From: JASHPR01 sp963842355
GTDB lineage: Bacteria > Actinomycetota > Actinomycetes > Streptosporangiales > Streptosporangiaceae
DNA length: 64,000 nt
Direction of reading: 5' to 3'
NCBI GenBank assembly: GCA_963842355.1
Contig: CAWJGC010000004.1
Span: 1,054,001 to 1,118,000 of the forward strand
The position numbers and the translations under genes were made by a program. The stretch's first letter is position 1; every line of letters starts with the position of its first letter. Below are positions 35,510 to 44,536 of the stretch, piece after piece. Under the pieces are notes generated by a model that saw nothing but the letters and a program-made list of their open reading frames with translations, had not been told where the DNA came from and made no database searches.

Positions 35510-35669
35510 GACTTTATCCTCCTCGGGACGGTCGGCGTTGCCTAGCTGGGCGGACGTTCGCCCGCATACACCGGCACCAACGATGATTGAACGCGCAACA
35601 TTCCCCGGCTGGGCCTACGCAGCGAGCAGCGCACCTTGCCGCGGCCCTCCTGACCCGCGGGGGCGGTGG

Positions 35670-36284
35670 CTACAGGGGCAGGCCGGCCTCCAGGTGGGCC
35701 AGGGCGGCATCGATCCGCTCGAACATGTCCGTGGTCGGCTGGCTGACCCACGGCATGGTCGCCGACATGATGACGCCGATCACCGCTCCGGCCATGTTGC
35801 GCACGGCCAAGTCGTCCGGGGAGCGCCCGGTCCGCTTCGCGATGGCCGCCGCGGTCCCGTCGATCGTCCGGGCGAACTCGTCCAGCGCCCGGGCCCGGAC
35901 CTCCGGGACGGTGAAGGCCAGCTCGGTGGTCTCCCGGAACCGGGCGAGTTCTTCGGGGGTCAGCGTGCCGAGCATCTGCGCGGCCGCGGCGCGGTAGGCG
36001 GCGATCGGGCCGAGGTGAGCGGGCTGGGCCTCGAAACCCTCGATCGCGACCACGTCGAAGTCGTCCTGCAGGACGACGTCCTCCTTGGTGGGGAAGTACC
36101 GGAAGAACGTGCTCGGCGAGACCTCGGCCGCCTCGGCGATCTGCTCCACGGTCGTGGCGTGATACCCCTGCTCCCGGAACAGCCGGAGCGCGTGCTCCCG
36201 GATGGCAGCACGCGTCCTGGCCTTCTTCCGCTCCCGCAGCCCGTGGGTCCGGACTTCGGTCGCCGTCTCGTCCATGGTTGTCAT
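35670..36284 (-). CDS. TetR-family regulator of the MFS exporter
   Basis: 204 residues. The N-terminal helix-turn-helix is TTVEQIAEAAEVSPSTFFRY followed by FPTKEDVV, a standard TetR domain. The C-terminal ligand domain is typical of small-molecule sensors. The ATG overlaps the stop of the upstream MFS gene (ATGA at 36281-36284), so the two are co-translated. It probably represses the operon at the palindrome near 37976. Confidence 0.9.
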   Translation of the reverse strand: MTTMDETATEVRTHGLRERKKARTRAAIREHALRLFREQGYHATTVEQIAEAAEVSPSTFFRYFPTKEDVVLQDDFDVVAIEGFEAQPAHLGPIAAYRAAAAQMLGTLTPEELARFRETTELAFTVPEVRARALDEFARTIDGTAAAIAKRTGRSPDDLAVRNMAGAVIGVIMSATMPWVSQPTTDMFERIDAALAHLEAGLPL

Positions 36285-37918
36285 TCTGCCCTCGCGGGGT
36301 CGCGGGGCGTAGCGGGCTCACCGGGCATTTCCGCGCCGGAAGGCAGTCCGCCGGCCTCGGGCGGCCCGCCGGGCGCGCCCGCCCGGCGCGGCAGGAAGGC
36401 CAGACCGAGCAGGGCGGCGGTCACGGCGATGCCCGCGCAGCACCACAGCATCACGTCCAGGCCGTGCACGAAGGCGGTGTCCACCGAGCGCAGCAGCGGC
36501 GCCGAACCCAGGCCGCGCGCCACCTGGACCCCCCCGGAGACGCCCGACCGCACCGCGCTCGCGGCCGTCGCGGGCAGCCCGGTCAGGTCCAGGCGGGCCT
36601 GGTAGGCGGAGCTCAGCACGGTGCCCAGGATCGCGGCCCCCAGGGTGGCACCGACCTGGCGAAGCGCCGTGATCAGGGCCGAGCCCGCGCCGCTTCGCTC
36701 GGCGGTCAGGGCACCGAGGGCGGCGTTCATGGCCGCGGGCATGGCCAGGCCCAGGCCCGCCCCGGCCACGGCGAACCACGCCGCGCCGAAGCCGGTGCCG
36801 CTGCGGATGCTGGTGAAGGCCCCCGCGGCCAGGGCCAGGGCCATCACCGCGAAGCCGGCGGTGACCAGTGCCTTGGCGCCGACCCGGGGCTCGGCCGGCG
36901 TGCTGCCGGCGGAGGGGGCGCCGTCCGGCTTCGGCGGGCTCTGCAGCCTGGTGCCGGCGATCATGCCGACGACCATCCCGCCGATCAGCGGCAGCAGCCG
37001 CACCCCGGCGCCGAGCGAGTCGAGCCCGCGGACGTCCCGGAAGTACAGGGGCATCGCGAACAGGATCCCGAACAGCGCGAAGGACACCAGGGTGGCCAGG
37101 ATCGTGCCCCAGGTGAAGCCCGCCGACCGGAACAGCGTGAGCTGGACGAGCGGCTGGCCGTCCGGGCGCCGGGACACGTTCCGCTCCCAGGCCCCGAACG
37201 CGGCCAGGATCGCCGCCCCGCCCGCCATCGTGGCCAGCGCGGCCACGTTGCCCCATCCGTCCTCGCCGGCCCGGATGACGCCGTAGACCAGGACGGTCAG
37301 GCCGAGGCTCGAGATGGCCACGCCGGTCACGTCCAGCCGGGGACGCCGCTCGCTGCGCGACTCCGGCATCAGCACGACCACGGCGATCAGCGCGACCACG
37401 ATCACCGGCACGTTGATCAGGAACACCGATCCCCACCAGAAGCTGTCGAGCAGCCAGCCGCCGAGGATCGGGCCCAGCGGGTAGCCGACGAACACGGCGG
37501 CCATCACGACCGCGATCGCCTTCTGCCGCTCCTCGGGGGTGAACAGCACCGGGATCACCGCGAGCGACAGCGGCAGGATGACCGCCGCGCCCAGCCCGAG
37601 CACGGCCCTGGCGGCCACGAGTTCGCCCGAGGAGCGCGAGTACGCGCAGGCCAGCGACGCCACGCCGAACAGGACCAGCGCCGGGACCAGGATCTTCTTG
37701 CGGCCCAGCCGGTCGCCGAGCAGGCCGGCGGGCAGCAGCGCCGCGGCCAGCACCAGGCTGTAGGCGTCGATGAACCACTGCAGGTCGCTCGTTGACGCAT
37801 GCAGGTCCGCCCCGAGCGTGGGCAGGGCCAGGTTGAGCACGGTCAGGTCAAGGCCGACGACCAGGACGCTGAGGGCCAGGGCGCCCAGCGCCCACCAGCG
37901 CCGCTCCAGGTTCTTCAT
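36281..37918 (-). CDS. DHA2-family MFS drug exporter (14 helices)
   Basis: 545 residues from MKNLERRWWALGALALSVLV. The start at 37918 is preferred over 37945 because the promoter below would leave only about 5 nt before the latter. Motif A is LLGDRLGRKKIL and motif C is GYPLGPILGGWLL; QWFIDAYSLVLAAALLPAGL marks helix 2, and the 14-helix layout matches EmrB/QacA pumps. A proton-driven multidrug efflux role is likely. It is followed by its TetR regulator. Confidence 0.9.
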   Translation of the reverse strand: MKNLERRWWALGALALSVLVVGLDLTVLNLALPTLGADLHASTSDLQWFIDAYSLVLAAALLPAGLLGDRLGRKKILVPALVLFGVASLACAYSRSSGELVAARAVLGLGAAVILPLSLAVIPVLFTPEERQKAIAVVMAAVFVGYPLGPILGGWLLDSFWWGSVFLINVPVIVVALIAVVVLMPESRSERRPRLDVTGVAISSLGLTVLVYGVIRAGEDGWGNVAALATMAGGAAILAAFGAWERNVSRRPDGQPLVQLTLFRSAGFTWGTILATLVSFALFGILFAMPLYFRDVRGLDSLGAGVRLLPLIGGMVVGMIAGTRLQSPPKPDGAPSAGSTPAEPRVGAKALVTAGFAVMALALAAGAFTSIRSGTGFGAAWFAVAGAGLGLAMPAAMNAALGALTAERSGAGSALITALRQVGATLGAAILGTVLSSAYQARLDLTGLPATAASAVRSGVSGGVQVARGLGSAPLLRSVDTAFVHGLDVMLWCCAGIAVTAALLGLAFLPRRAGAPGGPPEAGGLPSGAEMPGEPATPRDPARAE

Positions 37919-37955
37919 AATGCTCACCCGCTTTCGGTAGCTCATCTCAAAGAAA

Positions 37956-37984
37956 ATCTACAACTTTTTGAGTGTCACTGTCAA
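37956..37984 (-). promoter_or_regulatory. Promoter and TetR-type operator of the MFS-TetR operon
   Basis: On the minus strand TTGACA (37984-37979) and GTAGAT (37961-37956) are spaced 17 bases apart, a good sigma-70-like promoter. The imperfect palindrome TTGAGTGTCACTGTCAA (37968-37984) covers the -35 and half the spacer, ideal for repression. Confidence 0.65.
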
Positions 37985-38019
37985 TAACGAGTACGACGCA
38001 TGTTCTGCCGGTACTCCGG

Positions 38020-38155
38020 AGGGGGTGGCCGGGGGTGGCCGGGGTGGCCCGGGTGCCGGGGTGGCCGGGGTGGCCCGGGTGCCGGGGTGGCCCGGGTGCC
38101 GGAGTGGCCCGGGTGCCGGAGTGGCCGGGGTGCCGGGGTGGCCGGGGTGCCAGGG
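38020..38155. repeat. Non-coding GC-rich minisatellite
   Basis: Many short units of GGGTGCC and GGGGTGGCC in irregular order. No coding frame is supported. Confidence 0.8.
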
Positions 38156-38266
38156 TCCCGTATGGGAACGCCGGCCGCGCTAGCGCCTCCTCAGGACCCC
38201 TTGGCCGATAACGGCGGCCGGGGATTTACTGGGTGGGTAAGCATCCCCTTCTGGAAGGAGCCTGCA

Positions 38267-38371
38267 GTGTCCCGCGTACGTCGGATCATCGTCGGCGTGA
38301 GCGGGTCACCGGGCAGCCTCCAGGCGCGGGCTCCGCGGCTGGGCGTTCCGGCATCGCGGGCTGAGCCCTGA
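38267..38371 (+). pseudogene. Truncated universal stress protein start
   Basis: GTG at 38267 has GGAAGGAG six bases upstream and reads SRVRRIIVGVSGSPGSLQA, exactly the first strand and ATP-loop of a Usp domain. After residue ~20 the sequence becomes unrelated and stops at 38371 (34 codons). A functional translation start attached to a deleted gene, so likely a recent truncation. Confidence 0.6.
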
Positions 38372-38428
38372 CGAGATGGGGCTGCCTGCCGCAAACTGAG
38401 TACTGACGACCGACCAGGGGAGGCGATC

Positions 38429-38947
38429 ATGCCACAGCCAGAGGGGGCCGAGCTTGAGCGGGTCCGGGCCCGCCGCGAGGAACTGCGCCGGCGCTACCTG
38501 CGCCCGGCCGCCGCCCGGCCGCCGACCACGGTGCAGGGCGTGCATCACCTGGCCCTGATCTGCCAAGACACCGAGCAGACCATCCAGTTCTACCAGGAGT
38601 TTCTCGGATTCCCGCTGGTGGAGCTGGTCGAGAACCGCGACTACGCCGGGTCGAACCACTTCTTCTTCGACATCGGCAACCGCAACCTGCTCGGGTTCTT
38701 CGACTTCCCGGGGCACGATCATCCGCCGTTCACCGAGACCATCGGCGGGGTGCAGCACCTGGCCATCTCGATCTCCGCGGACCAGTTCGACGCGGCCAGG
38801 AAGAAGCTGGAGCAGGCCGGCGTCGAGTACCTGGGTCCGGACCGGGGCGCCGACGACAGCATGTACTTCCGGGATCCGAACGGGATCGGGCTCGAGCTCT
38901 ACCGCGAGGAACTCGGCGTCTTCGAGGGCCAGCACCTGCTGGACTGA
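38429..38947 (+). CDS. VOC-family metalloenzyme
   Basis: 172 residues; GGGGAGG lies upstream of the ATG. After a charged helix (ERVRARREELRRRYLRPAA) one glyoxalase/dioxygenase module follows: VQGVHHLALICQDTEQTIQF with the first His, GVQHLAISISADQF with the second, and RDPNGIGLELYREELGVF with the Glu ligand. This His-His-Glu set fits glyoxalase I or an extradiol-like enzyme. The substrate is unknown. Confidence 0.85.
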   Translation: MPQPEGAELERVRARREELRRRYLRPAAARPPTTVQGVHHLALICQDTEQTIQFYQEFLGFPLVELVENRDYAGSNHFFFDIGNRNLLGFFDFPGHDHPPFTETIGGVQHLAISISADQFDAARKKLEQAGVEYLGPDRGADDSMYFRDPNGIGLELYREELGVFEGQHLLD

Positions 38948-38957
38948 CGTCCCGGGC

Positions 38958-39380
38958 TTACCGGTTCTCGCGCCGGATGACCAGGCGGAGCGCGGACCAG
39001 GTCTGGTCGATGGCGCAGACCTTGTTGTCGACCAGGCCGGTGGGCAGCGCGACGTCGCGCACGACGTTGTCGCTCATGTCGGTGGGTACCTTCGACGCCT
39101 GCTTCGGCCACGCGATCCACAGCCCGCAGGCCGGGGCCATGTGATCGCGGAGCCTGCCGAGCTCCGCCTCGAGTTCCGCGCGCCAGGACACGAACACCAC
39201 GATGACGTCGTACAGCACGCGGCTGTCCAGATCCGTGTGCACGTCGGCCACGCCCGGCACCTCGGCGAGGGCGTCCTCCAGCCACCCCGGCGCCCCGATC
39301 AGCGCGACGGCGTCCCCCGGCCCGATGCCGAGCTTCTGCGGCAGCGGGGTCCCCGAGTACCCCGCAGGCTGGCTGGTCAT
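38958..39380 (-). CDS. DUF3052 family protein
   Basis: 140 residues, start MTSQPAGYSGTPLPQKLGIG at 39380 with GAAGGGGGC upstream. Conserved family blocks are VALIGAPGWLEDAL, YDVIVVFVSWRAELEAEL and GLWIAWPKQASKVPTDMSDN, ending VCAIDQTWSALRLVIRR. Members in actinobacteria have no established function. It is convergent with the VOC gene. Confidence 0.88.
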   Translation of the reverse strand: MTSQPAGYSGTPLPQKLGIGPGDAVALIGAPGWLEDALAEVPGVADVHTDLDSRVLYDVIVVFVSWRAELEAELGRLRDHMAPACGLWIAWPKQASKVPTDMSDNVVRDVALPTGLVDNKVCAIDQTWSALRLVIRRENR

Positions 39381-39467
39381 GGCCGCGCCCCCTTCTGAGC
39401 GCCCCTGGTCGGAGGCGTAACTCAAGCTTGTCACTGACTTGTAACAGCTATCAGGCACAACTGGAGG

Positions 39468-39923
39468 ATGAGCACGCCGCCCGACCGGAACGAGCCGTCG
39501 GCCGTCGACGGCCTGGCTCGCCTGATGGATCTGACCGGGGACATCGCGGTGCTGCCGGCCGGGAGCCGCCTCGCCGACGAGCATCGGCCAGGTCATCAGT
39601 GCTTCGTGATCCTCGACGGGGCGGCCATGGTCGAGCAGGGCGGGCATACCCTGCGCAGCCTGGAGAGCGGGGCGTTCGTAGGGGATGTTTCCCGTGACGG
39701 CCGCCCGCTGCCCCCGTCCGGCGTGACCGTCAGGCTCGGGACCCGCTCGCGGGTGCTCGTGCTCGACTCGGTGCGGCTCGCGGCCGCCGTCGACGCGGAT
39801 CCCATGCTGGCGGCCGCGTGGCGGGCGCTGGCCTCCCGGACCTTATCGACGGCCGCCCGCGAACCGAGCAGACCCGCCGATCGTGTCACAGGCACCGGCA
39901 GGAAAAACGGAGGAACCCAGTGA
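39468..39923 (+). CDS. Cyclic-nucleotide-binding-like sensor protein
   Basis: 151 residues. The segment HQCFVILDGAAMVEQGGHTL followed by LESGAFVGDVS resembles the cNMP-binding beta roll of Crp proteins, but no HTH follows and the phosphate-binding motif is weak. It is coupled by a GTGA overlap (39920-39923) to the LuxR regulator, so it may signal to it. Confidence 0.65.
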   Translation: MSTPPDRNEPSAVDGLARLMDLTGDIAVLPAGSRLADEHRPGHQCFVILDGAAMVEQGGHTLRSLESGAFVGDVSRDGRPLPPSGVTVRLGTRSRVLVLDSVRLAAAVDADPMLAAAWRALASRTLSTAAREPSRPADRVTGTGRKNGGTQ

Positions 39924-42900
39924 CCATCCCCCTGACCGACGCCCCGCGCGTCGAGGCCGGCCGCGGTCCGGGCGGCGTCGGCTGGCCGGAGCGGGCGGGC
40001 GGCTGGCCCCAGGAGCTGGCCGCCTGGCCCGACGATGCCGCCTGCTGGCCCGGTGACGTGGCCGCCTGGCCCGACGCTGCTGGTCACTGGCCCGGTGACC
40101 TGGCCGCCTGGCCCGATGGCGGGCTGAGCGGGCCGGCTTTCGTCGGCCGCGGCCGTGAGCTTGACCGACTGGCCGAACTGCTCGCGGACGCGGTCGCGGG
40201 CCAGCCGCGGGTCGCGGTGGTCGAAGGCGAGGCCGGAATGGGCAAGTCGTCACTGATCACCGAGTTCCTGTCCCGCCACGGCGAGGTGCCGGTGCTGGCC
40301 GCGAGCGGTGAGGTGTCCGAGCGGGCCCTGCCGTGGGGGATGGTCCGCCAGCTCGCGCACCGGGCGGACAGCGGCCTGCCGTTGCTGGCCAGCGGCCCGG
40401 CGGCGGGCGCCGACCCGCTGGCGGTCGGGGCGGAGCTGGCCGGCCTGTTCGCGGCCAGGTCGGCGGGCAGCGGCCTGGCCGTCGTGATCGAGGACCTGCA
40501 GTGGGCCGACCAGCCCTCGGCCCGGGCCCTGCTGTTCGCGTGCAGGCGCCTGAGCTGCGACAAGGTTCTCGTGGTCGTTTCCGGCCGGCCGCAGCACCTG
40601 GGCCGGCTCGGCGACGGCTGGACCAGGTTCCTGACCGGGGACCGCCGGTGCAGCCGGCTGGCCCTGGCCCGGCTGAGCGCCGCCGAACTGGCGGAGCTCG
40701 CGGCGGCGCTGGGCCGCACCACCGGCCCCGGCGCCCCCGGCGTCCGCGGTGGAACGCTGTCCGGCCGCGGGTTGCGGCGCGTGGCCGACCACAGCGGGGG
40801 CAACCCGCTGTTCGCCCGGGCCATGCTGACCGAACTGCCCGACCACGTGCTCGAGGGTGCGGAAGATGGCCTCTACCTCCCGCGGTCGCTGGCCATGGTG
40901 ATCCCGACGAGGCTGGCCACCCTGGCCGCCGCGGCCAGGAACCTGGTGATCGCGGCCGCGGTGCTCGGCGAGCACTGCGCCGTGTCCGACGCCGTCGCCC
41001 TGGCCGGGGTGCTTCAGTCCGACCACGCGCTCGACCAGGCGGTGGCGGCGGGCTTCCTCGTGGTCCAGCCTGGTCAGCCCGCCCAGCGGGAGCTGCGCTT
41101 CGCGCACGAGCTGATCCGCCGCGCGGTGTACCGCGACCTCGGCACGGCCCGGCGGCGGTCACTGCACCGGTGGGCCGCGGCGATGACCGACGGCGCCGAG
41201 TCGCTCCGGCATCGCGTGGCCGCCGCGTCCGGGTCCGACCTGCCGCTGGCCGGCGACCTCGACGCGGCCGCCGCGGCCGCGGCCGAACGCGGTGAGTCCG
41301 CGGCCGCGGCCGCCCATCTCGTCCAGGCCGCCCAGCTCGGAGCGCGCGGCCCGGAACGGGACCGGCGGCTGCTGTCCGCGTTCGAGCTGCTCGTGCAGAC
41401 GGCCGACGCCTCCGGCGCCGACTCGCTGCGGCCGGCGGCCGAGCACCTGCCCGCCAGCGCGCGCCGGGACGTCGTGCTCGGCCAGCTCGCGATGCTCAGG
41501 GCCCGGCCGGCGGCCGCCGAAGCGCTGTTCCTCGCCGCGTGGAACGCTGGCCAGGATCCGGCGGCCGCGGCGGGCCTCGCCCTGGTCTACGGGAACGCCT
41601 CGTCCCCGCAGCAGTGCCGGCTCTGGACGCGACGGTCGATGCAGGCCGGGTCCGAGGGCGAGGGCAGGCCGGGCGCGGGCGGGCCGGCCGGGTGTGGCGG
41701 GCACGGCGGGCAGGGTGGGCCGGGCGGGGAAGGCGGGCTGGGTGGGGAGGGCGGGCTGGGTGGGGGTAAACAATCCGTGGTCGTGGCGGCGCAGGCGATG
41801 GCTCGCGCCCTGGCGGGCGAGGCCGCTCCGGCGCTGCGGATGCTCTCGTTCCTGCCGGACGCCCCGGCCCTGGTGCCGGACGCGCAGGCCGACGCGCTGA
41901 CCGCCCGCGGGATGCTCCGGCTCTGGACCGGTGACGAGCCGGGTGCCGATGACGACCTGACCGCGGTCGTGACCCGGATCAGGGGCGGGCTGCGGCCCCG
42001 CTACCCGGGTCAGGCCCTCGGGTATCTCGCCGAGACCGCCTTCCGGCTGGGCCGCTGGGACGAGGCCCAGGACCAGGCCGAGCTGGCCGTGTCCCTGGCC
42101 GAGGAAGCCGGGCGATCCTGCGATCTGCCGTTCGCGCACAACGTCGCCGGCCGGGTAGCGGCCTTCCGCGGGCAGTGGGAGCTGGCCTCGGCTCATGTCC
42201 GGTCCGCCGCGCGGGCCGCGCGGATTGCGGGCACCGGGTCGGCGATGGTGTTCGCGGCCGCGGCCCGGGGCGTGCTCGGCCTGGCCCGCGACGACCCCGC
42301 GGAAGTGCTGCGCGGCATCCCGAACGGGCCGGCGCTCGCCGCCGACTCCGCCGGCGACCCGACCGTCGGCCTGTGGCACCCGGTCCGGATCTGGGCCCTG
42401 ATCCGCACCGGCCGTCTCGACGAGGCCGACGCGGCCCTGGACGCGTTCGAGGCTCGCTCGTCCGGCTGCGGCGACCGCCAGGCCCTGGTGCACATCGCCC
42501 GGCTGAGGGCCAGCGTGGCGCTCGCGCGGAGCGAGCCGGAGCGGGCCGAGAGCATCCTCGAGGCGTGCAGCGCGGTCGCGGACCGCCTGCAGGTCCCGTT
42601 CGCGCGGGCGCTGTTCGATGTCGAGTACGGGCGCTGCCTGGCCCGCGCGCACCGGCGCCCGGCCGCGCTCGCGCGGCTGCGTTCCGCGCACCAGGTCCTG
42701 GCCGGGCTCGGCGCCCGGCCGTTCGCCGACGCGGTGGCGGCCGAACTGGCCGCGCTCGGCCTGCGCGGCCGCCCGGACGCCGACTCGGGTCTGGCCGGCC
42801 TGACCGCGCAGGAACTGCAGGTCGCCAGGCTCGTCGGCGACGGGCTGTCCAACCGGGAGGCAGCCGCCCAGCTCTACCTCAGCCCCAAGACCATCGAGTA

Positions 42901-43015
42901 CCACCTGGCGCACATCTTCGCCAAGCTCGGCATCAGGACCAGGTACCAGCTGGCCGCGCGGGTGGGGCCCGCCTCCGTCGGCGCGCCGGCCGACCACGAG
43001 GGTCCCGGCCAGTAG
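39920..43015 (+). CDS. LAL-type LuxR regulator with AAA ATPase and TPR-like region
   Basis: 1031 residues; GTG start at 39920. After a Trp-Pro repeat leader (AAWPDDAACWPGDVAAWPD), FVGRGRELDRLAELL opens the ATPase with Walker A VVEGEAGMGKSSLITEF and Walker B VVIEDLQWADQPSARALL. A long alpha-helical repeat region follows, with a Gly-rich insertion (GEGGLGG units, about 41690-41770). The C-terminal LuxR HTH is LTAQELQVARLVGDGLSNRE then YLSPKTIEYHLAHIFAKLGI. Such large ATP-dependent activators control secondary metabolism or catabolism. Confidence 0.9.
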   Translation: MTIPLTDAPRVEAGRGPGGVGWPERAGGWPQELAAWPDDAACWPGDVAAWPDAAGHWPGDLAAWPDGGLSGPAFVGRGRELDRLAELLADAVAGQPRVAVVEGEAGMGKSSLITEFLSRHGEVPVLAASGEVSERALPWGMVRQLAHRADSGLPLLASGPAAGADPLAVGAELAGLFAARSAGSGLAVVIEDLQWADQPSARALLFACRRLSCDKVLVVVSGRPQHLGRLGDGWTRFLTGDRRCSRLALARLSAAELAELAAALGRTTGPGAPGVRGGTLSGRGLRRVADHSGGNPLFARAMLTELPDHVLEGAEDGLYLPRSLAMVIPTRLATLAAAARNLVIAAAVLGEHCAVSDAVALAGVLQSDHALDQAVAAGFLVVQPGQPAQRELRFAHELIRRAVYRDLGTARRRSLHRWAAAMTDGAESLRHRVAAASGSDLPLAGDLDAAAAAAAERGESAAAAAHLVQAAQLGARGPERDRRLLSAFELLVQTADASGADSLRPAAEHLPASARRDVVLGQLAMLRARPAAAEALFLAAWNAGQDPAAAAGLALVYGNASSPQQCRLWTRRSMQAGSEGEGRPGAGGPAGCGGHGGQGGPGGEGGLGGEGGLGGGKQSVVVAAQAMARALAGEAAPALRMLSFLPDAPALVPDAQADALTARGMLRLWTGDEPGADDDLTAVVTRIRGGLRPRYPGQALGYLAETAFRLGRWDEAQDQAELAVSLAEEAGRSCDLPFAHNVAGRVAAFRGQWELASAHVRSAARAARIAGTGSAMVFAAAARGVLGLARDDPAEVLRGIPNGPALAADSAGDPTVGLWHPVRIWALIRTGRLDEADAALDAFEARSSGCGDRQALVHIARLRASVALARSEPERAESILEACSAVADRLQVPFARALFDVEYGRCLARAHRRPAALARLRSAHQVLAGLGARPFADAVAAELAALGLRGRPDADSGLAGLTAQELQVARLVGDGLSNREAAAQLYLSPKTIEYHLAHIFAKLGIRTRYQLAARVGPASVGAPADHEGPGQ

Positions 43016-43019
43016 CGGG

Positions 43020-43559
43020 CTAGAAGGAGAACCCGCCCGGGCGGCCGTTGCGCTCGGCGATCAGGCCGGCCAGCGTCGCGACCGCGATCTCGGCCGGCGT
43101 CCGGGAGCCGATGTTGAGGCCGATCGGCCGGTGCACGCGGGCGATCTCGCCGGTCGGGACGCCCAGGTCGGCGAGGGCCGGGATGTGCGGGGCCGGGACC
43201 CGGGGGTTGCCCATGATCCCGACCCAGCGCGCGTCGCTGGCCAGCGCGTCGCGGAGCATCGGGCCGATCTCCGGCCGGTGGTGATCGGTGACCACCACGT
43301 CGGCGGGCCCGTCCGGCTGGCTGCGGACGCCGTCCTCCACGGCCGCGACCGCGTCCAGACCCTCCCTGGCCAGCGCGGCCTTGGCGCGTTCGGCATCCGG
43401 CTCGACCAGCACCGCCCGGTAGCCGGCGTCCCGGGCGTAGCGCAGCAGGAACTCGGCGACGGGCGAGGCGAAGACGGCGAGGAGGACCCGCCCCGGCACG
43501 CGGTCGGGGGCGGCGCCGTGCGCGACATCGCAGGCAGGATCATCGTTCAGGCTGGTCAT
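43020..43559 (-). CDS. XdhC-like Rossmann-domain protein
   Basis: 179 residues starting MTSLNDDPACDVAHGA. It has the XdhC C-terminal Rossmann fold: VFASPVAEFLLRYARDAGYR, ADVVVTDHHRPEIGPMLRDA, WVGIMGNPRVPAPHI and VHRPIGLNIGSRTPAEIAVA. The N-terminal XdhC/CoxI CxxPG domain is missing. XdhC proteins insert sulfurated molybdenum cofactor into xanthine or CO dehydrogenases; a C-domain-only protein may have a related chaperone role. Confidence 0.82.
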   Translation of the reverse strand: MTSLNDDPACDVAHGAAPDRVPGRVLLAVFASPVAEFLLRYARDAGYRAVLVEPDAERAKAALAREGLDAVAAVEDGVRSQPDGPADVVVTDHHRPEIGPMLRDALASDARWVGIMGNPRVPAPHIPALADLGVPTGEIARVHRPIGLNIGSRTPAEIAVATLAGLIAERNGRPGGFSF

Positions 43560-43619
43560 GTTCACGAGCTTCGCACGCCCGGCCGCTCCTCGCGACTCTC
43601 GGGCAGCGCCGAAGGCAAA

Positions 43620-43690
43620 CGGCGCCAGGCCTGCGGCCTGCGGGTCGTGGATGGCCCCCGGCCTGCGGGTCGTGGATGGCCCCCCGCCAG
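43620..43690. repeat. 24-bp tandem duplication upstream of XdhC
   Basis: Two near-perfect copies of a unit containing CCTGCGGGTCGTGGATGGCC lie in the divergent promoter region between xdhC and mop. Confidence 0.7.
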
Positions 43691-43771
43691 CCTCCCGGTG
43701 GTCGCCGTGCGTACGCTGCGTGCTGGAGTAAGTCGTCGGCAGTCCTCGAGCCATCCAGAACGGAGCAGCGC

Positions 43772-43981
43772 ATGCGGCTCAGCGCGCGCAACAAGATCAA
43801 CGCACGGGTGACGGGCATTACTCACGGCGAGGCCACCGCCAACGTGGCTCTCGACGCGGGTGGCATCCGGCTGGTGGCGTCGATCACCGTGGAGGCGGCC
43901 CAGGAACTCGGGCTGGCCGAGGGCAGCGAGGTGACCGCGGTCATCAAGGCCTCAGACGTGATCCTGGCCGTCGCCGACTGA
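43772..43981 (+). CDS. Molbindin/TOBE (Mop-like) protein
   Basis: 69 residues; CGGAG lies six bases before ATG 43772. MRLSARNKINARVTGITHGE and ASITVEAAQELGLAEGSEVT then AVIKASDVILAV are the whole mono-domain molbindin pattern, in which oligomers bind molybdate or tungstate. It is divergent from the XdhC-like gene, linking both to molybdenum metabolism. Confidence 0.92.
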   Translation: MRLSARNKINARVTGITHGEATANVALDAGGIRLVASITVEAAQELGLAEGSEVTAVIKASDVILAVAD

Positions 43982-43998
43982 TCACCGGCTCGCAAACC

Positions 43999-44054
43999 CC
44001 GTGATCATGGTGACTTTTCCGCATATACGGAGCTGCGCCAAAGGGCAAAAGATC
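43999..44054 (+). repeat. GATCATGG-type short repeat, left island end
   Basis: This roughly 55-bp block directly after mop (CCGTGATCATGGTGA ... GCGCCAAAGGGCAAAA) matches, in inverted orientation, the block 50412-50463 beside pmm. About two thirds of positions agree, with GCCAAAGGG identical. The two copies bracket the whole mobile island. Confidence 0.6.
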
Positions 44055-44536
44055 AGCCCGACCCGGTCCGGCCTCGCGGCTAATCATCGAATGGACCGCC
44101 CAGCTGTGAGGTCCGAGCCAAGCACGCCGTGCTCAGGAGGCCAGCAGGAAGAACACTACTTCGGCCTGGCCGCGCGGGCAGGCTCATCAAAGGCACTCTC
44201 GCGCGGCCGCCCGAAAGGCACTGACAGCTACGCCGCCGCGAAGTCGGCGAGGAACCGAATCCCCTCCGGAGGTCCCGCCAACCAAAGCCCCCGACCACCC
44301 GCCCCCACGAGCCTTCGGCTCGTCTGGGGGGAAACCACGGGGGCACCCGATCCCCACAGCCCCAGGGTTCCCCCGAGGTTTCCCCCCAGGCCCCCCTTCC
44401 TTACCCCCTCCAGGCCCAGCCCTGGTGTCACCGCTCCCGCAGTCACAGGGCAATGAGGAACACGACACCCGTGCAGACCGACAAGCCACCTAGCCGCCGA
44501 CACCATGACCACGGGAACGGCCGCCAGCCCCGCTGG
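44055..44536. other. Island-left spacer without a gene
   Basis: Apart from the 115-bp direct repeat at 44308-44422 nothing coding is convincing; open frames on both strands lack family matches and ribosome-binding sites. Composition is less GC-rich than flanking chromosome. Confidence 0.4.
44308..44422 (+). repeat. 115-bp direct repeat, left copy, flanking the defence cassette
   Basis: Begins with the hairpin CGAGCCTTCGGCTCG, then C-rich blocks including ACCACGGGGGCACCC, CAGCCCCAGGGTTCCCCC and GAGGTTTCCCCCC, ending near TTACCCC. A same-orientation copy of similar length is at 48226-48340. Confidence 0.8.

Noticed and set aside
44187..44512. Small minus-strand open frames over the left 115-bp repeat (with similar ones over the right copy)
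   Set aside because: The shared Gly-Pro-rich peptide arises from the DNA repeat itself; the reading frame and ends differ between copies and there is no ribosome-binding site.
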